Source of the DNA: Paramacrobiotus metropolitanus
Taxonomy: Eukaryota > Tardigrada > Eutardigrada > Parachela > Macrobiotidae
Assembly: GCF_019649055.1 (NCBI RefSeq)
Contig: NW_026570261.1
Coordinates: forward strand, 682,001-746,000
DNA length: 64,000 bases
Reading direction: 5' to 3'
Under the pieces are notes generated by a model. That model was not told the DNA's origin. It searched no databases and saw nothing but the letters and a program-made list of their open reading frames with translations. Each line of letters opens with the position of its first letter. Positions within the stretch are counted from its first letter, which is position 1. Positions 10,501-17,400 of this stretch are shown here, one piece after another. A program made the translations under genes and the position numbers.

Positions 10501-12713
10501 TGCTCAAGGAATTTCGGTCTATCCGGACCGCCTTCGTGCGTTCGTTGCACGGTTACGGTCATTCCGTCAACTTCAAACGTATTTTCGACGAACTTTCGGA
10601 ATCTCGCGTGATGTGTTTCATCATCCTCTTCGCTTGAGATTTCCGCTTGCGTCTTTCGCAGAGTAGCTTCACTCTTCCTCGCGGTTGCTTTCCGCGGTGA
10701 CCTTTGGGTCTGCTGTCCTTGCAGCGTCACGTTACTTTCGTGACCTTTGCTCGCAGTTACTTTCTGCGGTGACCTTTGGGTCTGCTGTCCTTGCAGCGTC
10801 ACGTTACTTTCGTGACTTTCTTGATTTGCAGTTACTTTCTGCTGTCCCGGATGCAGAGTTGATGCCCTTCCATCAGCCCTGTTCCCCGCAGTTACTTTCT
10901 GCGGTGACCTTTCGGTCGGCCCCGGTTGAGTCAAGTTACTTTCTTGACTTCCCGCAGTTACTTTCTGCGGTGACCTTTCGGTCAAATTCTTCCGTCCTTG
11001 CGGCAATCTTTTTACACCCTTCTCTTGACCTTTACGAGCCCCTTCGCTCGATTTCGAGTTACTTTCTCGAATCCTCGGATTTCTTTTCCGGGTCTTTGCG
11101 TTACTTTCGCAGCATCCCTTTCTCGCTGCGGTCCTTGCCTGCAACGGAGCACCTTGCTCCTCTATATCCGGTGGTTTCGGTTCCGGACGATCAGTAGGCT
11201 CACCGGCGCCTACTGACCTTGAACGTTTCCTGGGCCATTCCTGAACCGGCGCACCTTGCGCCTGACCGGCACCATTCGCCGGGGCGAAGTTAAAACCTCC
11301 GCCTTGCTGACCGAAACCGTTCTGGTTCCCACCGACGAAGCCGCCTTGCTGCCCGCCGAAGTCGCCCTGGCCACCTTGACCGGCGAAATTGCCCTGGCCA
11401 CCTTGACCGGCAAAATTCTGGCCACCTTGACCACCATTATTCCACTGGCCTCCTTGACCAGCACCGTTCCATTGGCCACCTTGACCACCACCATTCCATT
11501 GGCCACCGCCGTAATTTCCGCGATTGCCGCCGCGGCCTCTGCCTCTACCTCGGAAGCCGCCTCTAACCGGGCCATATCCGCCGTTTCCTCCGCCTTGGCC
11601 ACCTTGACCGGCGAAGTTGCCTTGGCCTCCGAAGTTATCCTGGCCGCCTTGACCTCCGTTGTTCCACTGGCCACCTTGACCAGCGAAATTCCCTTGGCCG
11701 CCAAAATTGCCCTGGCCTCCTTGATTGTTGTAGTTGGCCTGGCCACCTTGACCGGCGAAATTCCCCTGGCACCCTTGACCGGCATACCGTCCGCCTTGGC
11801 GTGATTGTGGCACGTATCCGTTTGCCATTGCGTTGCGCCATCCGCCATGATTGTTACGCAGCATCAACCATCCTTCATACACGACCCGGTTGGGGTTCTG
11901 ATTCCACGGTGTTCCCGCGAACGAACACGCTTGTGTGTAGTGGTTGCCGTACATGCAGTTCTGGCATGTCAGCGCGTTATTGGCCACCCATCCGTCGATC
12001 ATGGTGAACAGGCGCTCTACTCGCGACCCGTATCGTGGTCCTTGATTTCCTTGTCCACGGTTCGGTCGGAAGTTTCCTTGATTTCCTCCGCCACCGTTGA
12101 ATCCCTGGCCAGCAAAGCCCGGATTCGCCTGAGCCATTCCTTGACCACCGAGCCCTCCATTCAGGGCATTTCTCTGCACGTTTCCTTGTGGATTCTGTTT
12201 CGGCCTTGCTGCTTGCTGAGCTGATGCTTGGATCGCCGCGATCGCAGGCTTGGTTACTTCTTGGACGGCCGTTTGGATCGCCGCGATCGTCGCGTACGAT
12301 ACCTGACCTTCATTTCGACCGTTACCAAAGGTCATCTCTTGAGTGCCTAACGGCGGGAATTCCGTATTGTATCCTGACGCCTGCGCCGAGCACGACTGGT
12401 TCTGTCGCCCATTCGCGACTTCTTCGATCTGGCCCGATCGGATGATCACGCAATCATCTTGGACTCGGTTGCCTCTCGTGACCTTATACTTTTCTTCGCC
12501 AGTCGACCAGGTGCGGAAGAATTCCTTGATATCCATTGGGTTATGGAATTTCTGTGCTCGGAGTGCCTTATAAAGGTCACTGTCGTTCTTACATCCTTGA
12601 ATCAGGAATCCGATAGCCTGCTTCTCAGTTATGATCCGTTTCGATTTGAAGCGCATGATCGCCTGATAGAACTGGTCAAGCGTTTCTTTGCCGGCCTCGA
12701 ACTTTCTCGTCAT
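7473..12713 (-). CDS. gag-pro: Gag C-terminal part, CCHC knuckle, Gly-rich domain and retropepsin
   Basis: 1746 codons. Residues 1-75 continue the retrotransposon gag fold begun in the upstream ORF (KFEAGKETLDQFYQAI). A zinc knuckle C-x2-C-x4-H-x4-C is at C250, C253, H258, C263. Residues about 180-490 are a Gly/Gln/Asn/Phe-rich low-complexity domain with RGG/RGRG motifs near 385-400. Residues about 530-760 are repeats of ERSPQKVTAG and ESNVTLQ type. The aspartic protease lies near residue 1177 (LDTGAETS) with a downstream VLLGFDFL strand motif. Three IPVPEAQG repeats follow, then TFEPR/TSEPRS repeats and a C-terminal region with a C-x2-C. The frame is open 27 nt upstream of its ATG, to a TGA at 12741-12743, so it may be entered by -1 frameshift. 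Confidence 0.85.
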   Translation of the reverse strand: MTRKFEAGKETLDQFYQAIMRFKSKRIITEKQAIGFLIQGCKNDSDLYKALRAQKFHNPMDIKEFFRTWSTGEEKYKVTRGNRVQDDCVIIRSGQIEEVANGRQNQSCSAQASGYNTEFPPLGTQEMTFGNGRNEGQVSYATIAAIQTAVQEVTKPAIAAIQASAQQAARPKQNPQGNVQRNALNGGLGGQGMAQANPGFAGQGFNGGGGNQGNFRPNRGQGNQGPRYGSRVERLFTMIDGWVANNALTCQNCMYGNHYTQACSFAGTPWNQNPNRVVYEGWLMLRNNHGGWRNAMANGYVPQSRQGGRYAGQGCQGNFAGQGGQANYNNQGGQGNFGGQGNFAGQGGQWNNGGQGGQDNFGGQGNFAGQGGQGGGNGGYGPVRGGFRGRGRGRGGNRGNYGGGQWNGGGQGGQWNGAGQGGQWNNGGQGGQNFAGQGGQGNFAGQGGQGDFGGQQGGFVGGNQNGFGQQGGGFNFAPANGAGQAQGAPVQEWPRKRSRSVGAGEPTDRPEPKPPDIEEQGAPLQARTAARKGCCESNAKTRKRNPRIRESNSKSSEGARKGQEKGVKRLPQGRKNLTERSPQKVTAGSQESNLTQPGPTERSPQKVTAGNRADGRASTLHPGQQKVTANQESHESNVTLQGQQTQRSPQKVTASKGHESNVTLQGQQTQRSPRKATARKSEATLRKTQAEISSEEDDETHHARFRKFVENTFEVDGMTVTVQRTHEGGPDRPKFLEQMAKVFQARAAEEDHGRAVTAQGAQETERSPQARVEEVKGHERLPVQQTQESLKEKGHGEVADEPKGQESNLTLRMAQQTVKQSEGAQQVSDDSLDEANTLQQKMEWQKVAYRPNGRHGMWKPVPPPQRSPQDVRIPREAYWEEREKQDWRMRKHLEEMVKASQPKVQEYWKEKNQCDENNRQFRERIEKGELPPQYGEKVPLQRSLNGGFFMSRPERSPDLAQTPQKEKSYDMTEAIRNDNERSPPRTDGLSSQIDPTRTNNEIAKKITDWMKENDHKMVVYERSPEKKSEDDEMTFADEITQEIMAKLQEKPSKDVRNEKSQYEVIAQVIKGHENAQEKGLMCEVAKVTGKEIAAKEQTNALPKSKRIEKFSDVRPDVPKRIDRWSSKGLIESKHAAPIPVKCRIRVLKLEDGNLPKRIEAYTHEVKIGNKKVMAMLDTGAETSLICQQFCERNGLQTVRLPPKKKVMIKGISGTSGFEVTHYCVAPVTLRRKTSQHSFYVRPASDDVQVLLGFDFLAKKFVLIDGHDEEERETEAEDDEPKSSAKVNAGKVTELQPRNNSGQTAIPVPEAQGSKENKQNENGENLIPVPEAQGLENAGKSKRSPKSKGNQRSPTMKQIKIMQAEALIAKKQSLVPGMEWSRLLPVPEALGTRMVGPRTEPGLMNSDERALFSEIRDQAIKQLDARKTEHGAQHTFEPRDKARGRMKGRDTRLRKEVAESSRRLTSEPRSADEEIEVIEISSDNSVIEIEKDDEWTDTDSGETDKRVIVRPEPRQRMPEGNNRVISRKPREWTAEERATSCHHDWHDSDDLSIARPQERCAKCMQEMTQDDLSEWPKCNAAIARHKRQEEKEVKSIMRTLPMPELSKATYLWQCYREWLSVVKNYIISRGKWLHHWQQEADNFIPEKADKSDPWYTNPITKLDRERRRAMEENEIWEQARVELFWEFRVNYLWKGQGRAIIFPIGLGTVVYELFDLYQACLKRELKRMEQTMGQNPRRSTDIYRRNP
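8545..8810 (-). repeat. Three copies of a GCCTCTGGTACTGGG repeat
   Basis: GCCTCTGGTACTGGG occurs near 8551, 8718 and 8787, each encoding P-V-P-E-A in sense. The first copy is a perfect hairpin, CCCAGT (8545-8550) and ACTGGG (8560-8565). Confidence 0.8.
10285..11111 (-). repeat. Array of ten micro-hairpins with a shared TTACTTT loop
   Basis: On the plus strand the loop TTACTTT is flanked by perfect inverted arms whose sequence differs from copy to copy. Arms (loop start): GTCAAG (10291), GTCACG (10731), CGCAG (10756), GTCACG (10804), GCAG (10832), CCGCAG (10892), GTCAAG (10936), CCGCAG (10958), TTCGAG (11059), TGCG (11101). All lie inside the gag-pro ORF, where they encode ESNVTLQ- or QKVTAG-like peptides. 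Confidence 0.9.
11146..11262 (-). repeat. Cluster of four further micro-inverted repeats
   Basis: GGAGC-ACCTT-GCTCC at 11146-11160; TCCGG/CCGGA at 11167-11171/11183-11187; CAGTAGGC-8nt-GCCTACTG at 11192-11215; GGCGC-ACCTT-GCGCC at 11248-11262. Two share the loop ACCTT while their stems differ. They lie within the gag-pro reading frame. Confidence 0.85.
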
Positions 12714-12721
12714 CGCTTCTC

Positions 12722-13249
12722 TTAAGGCGTTGACCCTTCGTCACGATCGCCAAAATGTTCTTTGAACTTTGTCATCCATTCATCGACGGTTAACTCTTCC
12801 GCCTCTTCTTCGTCATCGATTTCTCTTTCCGCGTCAAACCATGCCTTCGCGTCCCCTTTGACTGCGTTGGCGACTTCCAGCATCATTGCTGCATCCGAAA
12901 GGTCATACGTCTTCTGAGTCTCCTTGACCTGACGGATCCAACCAAGTAAAGCTTCTCGGTTGCCGTTGTAGTCGATCAACGCGGATTTCCGGGCCATGGC
13001 TCTCATGTAACCTCTGAATTCCCGTTCTTCGCGACGGAGTCGCTGTGCTTCAGCGTGGTATTCCGCGCGGTATTCTCTTTCTCGCCTCTCCTCTTCACGA
13101 GCTACCCTTTCCTGCTCGTTTTGGCGAACTCGTGGATCTTCATGATTATCTGGTTGATGGTCAGATTTGTAGACAATTGTTTCCCTCGGTCCTGTTTCTT
13201 GTTGCCGAGGATTGACCCCACCGATCGGTCCTGAGTGCCCCTTCGCCAA
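12722..13249 (-). CDS. gag: Gag N-terminal half (retrotransposon gag)
   Basis: 175 codons. An E/R-rich helical segment (residues 30-75) precedes a gag-type sequence: LIDYNGNREALLGWIRQVKE, then AKAWFDAEREID and TVDEWMTKFKEHFGD. This is the start of the conserved retrotransposon gag domain; its second half begins the next ORF in another frame. Both frames are open together only in the 19-nt window 12722-12740, where sense reads GAAGGGTCAACGCCTTAA. A -1 shift there would fuse the halves. No canonical X-XXY-YYZ heptamer is present, so a simple indel is equally possible. Confidence 0.75.
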   Translation of the reverse strand: MAKGHSGPIGGVNPRQQETGPRETIVYKSDHQPDNHEDPRVRQNEQERVAREEERREREYRAEYHAEAQRLRREEREFRGYMRAMARKSALIDYNGNREALLGWIRQVKETQKTYDLSDAAMMLEVANAVKGDAKAWFDAEREIDDEEEAEELTVDEWMTKFKEHFGDRDEGSTP

Positions 13250-13323
13250 CTCAGTATCGTCGGTGACCTTTTCAGCTTTGACCTTATCTTTATCATGGCC
13301 GTCGCCTCGGCCAGTCCCCGTCT

Positions 13324-14433
13324 TTAAGGGAGCTTGGAAATGAAAGCTACCTTCGACGGTGTGGACTTCACCGTATCCAGGGGCGGAGATTCGATCCGTT
13401 CCGGCTGTTTTGCCTCTCCTTCCTTCTGTTTTGCCGACCGTTTTAGAGTTTTAATTTCTTCCTCTCTTTGTTTGATTGACTGCTGCAGTTGCTTTACGGT
13501 TTCGTTTGCGTTTTTCCGCAGCTTCTCATAATCGTTGTTTACTTCCGTGACCTTTCTCATTTGCTCGAGGATTGTACTTGCCCTGTTATCAAGGGTCTTA
13601 TCGAGATCCATTTTTGCTGCTTTTAGGATCTCAGCTTCTGCTTCCAACCGTGTGATACGATCCGCTCGAAGTACGAGGGTCCTTCCTCTCGCTTGGCACT
13701 CTTCCTCAACTACTTTCAGTTGTGGGCTTTTAGTTCCGTAATTTTATCATCCTTTTCCATTACGGAAGTAGCCAATCCGACTGATTCATCGCCTCAATTT
13801 GGCGATCTCTTCTTTTTGTTTTTCATTTTCTGTCTTTCCTTCTTTATTCACGACTTCTAGCACAGTGACCCGTTCGTCACACCGTTGTGCTTCCTTCAAC
13901 CACTTCTTTGCTTCTTTCTTTTGGTTGTCGATTTCGTCATTGAGTCGCTTGAATTCAGTTTTTGTTATTTCAGCCAGTTCAAGCAGTTCCTTTGCTGCTT
14001 GATCTCTCTGGCTTTCCGCTTCGTTGTGTTTCCTTTTCATCTCTTTTAATTCTGTTTGTAACGTGTTGACAAGGTCTTCGCGTAATTTAAGGTCATCCTT
14101 CAGTTTCGAGATGTCAGCCGTCAAGCTGGTGACCTTTCCGGTGAACTTCGTCGCATTTGCTAGAGATTCGTCACGTTTTCTCGGCCTCCTTGACCTTTGA
14201 CTGTAAAAGGTCACGCTCCTTTTCAATTCTGCTATTTCCTGTGACCTTTCAGCTGCTTCCTCGGACAGACCGTAGTTTTCTGCGGTGAGTATGCCTTCCG
14301 CGTCTCGATCTTCGACCATTTTCCTTAGATCCTTCCGCAGCTTTTTCTGACCTTCAAATCTGACTTTCCATTGTTGCGTTTCATCTTCGAGCATGGCCTT
14401 TTCTTGTTCCATCACGCTCAATCTAGCTTCCAC
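13324..14433 (-). CDS. Coiled-coil gag-region segments, frame-interrupted
   Basis: Two long open stretches, 13786-14433 (215 codons) and 13324-13647 (107 codons), plus short open pieces between them in other frames. Both are strongly heptad-like and rich in E, K, L, R and Q, for example EELNDEIDNQKK-type composition around 13900-14000 and NETVKQLQQSIKQREEEIK in the second. The coil-forming composition continues across the interruptions, suggesting one original coiled-coil protein now split by small indels. Position upstream of the gag domain suggests an N-terminal extension of Gag. The first codon of the 14433 stretch is GTG, so no independent start is proposed. Confidence 0.5.
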
Positions 14434-14434
14434 C

Positions 14435-15400
14435 TCAAAGGTCTTGTTGCGTTGGTCCTATCGCAGCGAATGCTTGCGCTTCCTTTTCGTCGAGGAGTTG
14501 TTCTAGTTCCTTGACACGTTGCTTTAATCCATTCAGTACAGAAGTTTTTGGTGATGGTGACCTTTGGTCCCGGTCGTCAGCTTTTCCTGACGCCGTTCCT
14601 TCAAAGGTCTCTTCTAACTTGTCCTGGAGGGTCGTTTCAAACATCCCTTTCGTTAAGTTGGCCTCCTTCATTGCCGTATGGAAAGACGTCTGTATCGTCG
14701 TTTCGTCTTCATCGTCAGTGTAGAACTTTTCACTGACACGGGACTGGTACCATTCTCTTCCAGCTGTTCTTGTAAGAACAGTGAGTTTTCCGAAAGGTCA
14801 TCCTGTTTGACCTTTCCTTCGTCGATCAGCTCGTTGCTGCTGACGGCGCCACCACCTTCGGTGACCTTTTGACTGACTTCGTCATTTCCCTTCTCAACTT
14901 GATCCGCGTTTTCCTCCTTGACCTTTTCGGCCGACCGTGCCATTCCTCCGGTCTCGGCCTTCTTGTCATCTTTGTTCTGTCCATCTGAAGCCGTTCTCTC
15001 TTCGGTGACCTTTGCTTGGTCTACCGTGTTATCTCCGACATGTCGTTCGGAGCTTTTCCATTCCGTCACTCGAGCTTTCGTTCTGAGTATCCCTCAGGGC
15101 CGTTTGATATGTGGCCTCTGAGCCTCTGGTGTCCTTCCTCCCAAAGGTCTTTTGAGCTCGAGTTGCTCTTTCATGTTCCACGGGCCGTGTGTACGGCTTT
15201 AGTTTCCGTTCGTAAGGGTTTTCTAACCCCTGAGACCGTTCTCTCTGACTGCTCGATGAGACCGGTTCATTACCGTCTGTGTCTTGATCCATATCTTTGG
15301 CTTCCGTTGATGATCGGATAACTTGGACGATGCTAATAATGTTTCTGACACGTGTGTTAGTTTTAGCTACGTAAGCCCCTTTACACGTAAACAGAAACAA
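14435..15400 (-). CDS. N-terminal acidic/Ser-rich ORF pieces of the gag region
   Basis: Three successive open stretches: 15029-15400 (123 codons), 14668-15069 (133) and 14435-14671 (78). The first overlaps the second by 41 nt and the second overlaps the third by 4 nt. Composition is acidic and Ser/Gln-rich with no recognised domain; KVTE and ERS peptides come from AAAGGTCA copies. Notable inverted repeats lie inside: GTCAGTG/CACTGAC at 14714-14720/14731-14737, CTGTTCTT-GT-AAGAACAG at 14764-14781, and GAAAGGTCA/TGACCTTTC at 14792-14800/14808-14816. They could be separate small proteins or one decayed ORF; I favour decay. Confidence 0.4.
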
Positions 15401-16893
15401 GCGCTGTCCTAAAGGTCACCTTCTTTTGTATCAGCTCAACTTTATTAAAGGTCACTCTGCCTCAAAAGTGCTAAGTCCCTTCTAAAGGTCACTTCCTTTA
15501 GTAAAATGAGATTAATTTCCCACTGTTTCAGCTTAATAGCTTACTCCGTCACGTTAAAGGTCACTTTTTCCTTCAGAACTTTTCCGTTTTAAAGGTCATC
15601 ATTCTCGTCTAACCTGAGAAATTTTTGGATTTTTGGTAAAGGTCAACTTCTCGTCAGTCGATTCAGAAAATTTTCTCAGCTGGCTACGTCACGATCTTAA
15701 GTGCCGTGCGCAAAACTCCGCCTCCTATCGAAATCTCAGCTTCTAATTGGCTAATTTCTAACTACGCTACTGCGCCAATCACAGTGCGAATAACTGACCA
15801 ATCAGAAACGTTGTTTTTCAGATTATAAGGCAGAGTGACGTCACGTCGAAAATCGAAAATTTTAGCTAGCGCGCCGTGCGCAAAAGTACCGCCTACTTTT
15901 CGCTCAGCTCATCACCGACCAATAGGAATTGAGGATTTTACCAATCAGCCAATAGCTAAATTAATAAACGAAAATCTGACCTGATCGTCTCCGTGATCCA
16001 GAAATCGATCCTGCGCGTCCTTCCGCGATTCCTCCAATCCTCCAGCGATTAAGCTGACTTCTCCTGGGCCAGCTGATAACCCCTTCCGTTTCGCCTCAAC
16101 GGGACGCAACGGTGCGTCGACCAAATAGCTTGCTGGCTGCGGGTCTTCTGTCGCGCCTTAACGTTGGCAACGACAGGGGCGCTCGATCACCCCTTTGGGA
16201 GAGCGCGTATAATGTGTGTGCGCTCTACTCAGTAGAGACGCACCTGAAACTCCACACCCGACAGCCAAAAGTGGCTTGCCCACTCGTGCCCCCCTTCGGG
16301 CTTCTGCCTCTTGCGGCGATCTTTCTCGGCGCTTGTGCCCTCCAATCAAAGCTACTTCAGTAGCCTTGATCGCGTCAGGTCAGTACAGCGTGCTCTACTC
16401 AGTAGAGACACACTGATGCTGATCTGCTGATATCCAAACGCTCCTTCGCCACCGATCAGTACGCGAGCCCTTTCTCGCGGGAGACTTCTTCCACACCTCG
16501 TCAAATGGACGGGAAAAACTTCAGAGATTATTCTGGAGAAACACGACTCTTGCTACCATATGAGCGTGGACCTGGTGAAGGTTCACGCGTAGGAACAGAA
16601 TTAACAGAATTCTGCCTACCAAACAGATCTGGCAATGCTATACAGCGCCTACGCTATGGAAAGCGAGAAATGGCGTGATTGCTAGAACTTTATGACAACA
16701 CTAAATTCGATAGAATTTCCTCTTCGACAACTTCGCATTGCTGACTGCAGCAAGCGAGGAAAATGCGCACGTAGCCGCCACACAGTGCGGGTGCGCGCAG
16801 AACACCATGCTTTCGCCACGCGTAAGGCGGGCGCGCAATGAACACACAACAGACTGCCAAGCGAGGGTGTACGCATGTACGCCTGCGCTCACA
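15401..16893 (-). promoter_or_regulatory. Putative 5' LTR and leader with CCAAT, CRE and octamer arrays
   Basis: Bases 15401-15660 are non-coding with six AAAGGTCA octamers (about 15413, 15448, 15486, 15556, 15593, 15639), all in the same orientation and opposite to most copies in the body. Bases 15700-15960 hold six CCAAT boxes (15746-15750 inverted, 15775-15779, 15798-15802, 15919-15923, 15941-15945, 15949-15953) and a perfect CRE TGACGTCA at 15836-15843. GCCGTGCGCAAAA is repeated 170 bp apart (15703, 15873). Bases 16100-16500 contain more hairpins: CTCTACT-C-AGTAGAG twice (16223-16237, 16393-16407), GACGCA/TGCGTC near 16103 and CGCGAG-CCCTTT-CTCGCG near 16465. The combination fits an LTR U3/leader, but without the second LTR this is inference. 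Confidence 0.5.
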
Positions 16894-17400
16894 TTTACTT
16901 CCTTCAGGAAAGAAGCAAGATCACCTAGGTAGGAAGTTTGTAAACTGTTAAATAATAATGGACAGCTGTATGAAAAAACTATGACGTAATGTTTCACCCT
17001 TATGGTAGTCCATTGCCAATTCGAAAGTTGCTCCACCGGAAGCCGTAATAATGGAGATTTTGTGGTAAACCACAAGATGCTTGTGAGATAGTTCAGTGAG
17101 TCTTTCCAATCTTGTCAAGGCATTCATCCAGCTTTCTTCTTCGTTAGCTGCGGATGGTGTTCCGGTGTGAATCACTTTGACGGCTATAATAGTATCTCCC
17201 GTGTAACTTCCGCGCTTTGTTACTTTGGCTCTATAAACAACGCCGAAGGTTCCTCTTCCAATATAGTCAGCTTTGGAATATCGGTATTGCAGGTCGCTGC
17301 CGATTACTTCTGCTGCTTCCTCATTGCACGTTGTAGCGACTGCTTCGCCGCTGATGAGTACATTAACGTCATTGGGCTTTTTGCAGTTAATATTCGCCAT
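16894..17400 (-). pseudogene. K1: kinase-kelch paralogue, truncated after kinase N-lobe
   Basis: Exon 1 runs from ATG at 17400 to about 16995, ending at the same donor position as the other paralogues (after DYHKG). It encodes an N-lobe with glycine loop IGRGTFGVVYRAK and the lysine of IIAVKV. Exon 2 starts after CTACCTAG at 16924 with GDLASFLKEV, as in K4 and K5, but homology stops within about 10 codons, near 16894. No catalytic loop, activation segment or kelch half follows; the adjoining sequence is the retroelement. I infer insertion disrupted the gene and that the remainder, if it exists, lies left of the window. Confidence 0.7.

Larger units (their letters stand above)
1..16893 (-). 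mobile_element. Ty3/gypsy-class LTR retroelement, giant, incomplete at left edge
   Basis: The sense strand is minus. Order of parts: putative 5' LTR/promoter (about 16893-15400), gag-like ORFs (15400-12722), gag/nucleocapsid/protease ORF (12713-7473), two linker ORFs, pol (6272-1923) and a further ORF open through base 1. The order protease, RT, RNase H, integrase identifies Ty3/gypsy (Metaviridae-type) rather than copia. The right boundary is placed at 16893 because kinase paralogue K1 loses homology there and the next sense bases are TGTGAG, compatible with an LTR starting with TG. The 3' LTR is outside the window, so target-site duplication and LTR identity cannot be checked. At more than 16 kb it is far longer than the usual 5-8 kb. 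RT and integrase look intact; the gag end is broken into several frames. Confidence 0.85.

Noticed and set aside
10680-11000. CRISPR-like array because of regularly spaced TTACTTT and TGACCTTT words
   Set aside because: Spacing is irregular, units are only 7-8 nt with self-complementary flanks, and this is a retroelement in an animal genome.
11210-11848. 212-codon open frame rich in VKVA, overlapping the Gly-rich domain
   Set aside because: It is a frame shadow of the G/Q repeat DNA; the other frame carries the CCHC knuckle context and continues for 1746 codons.
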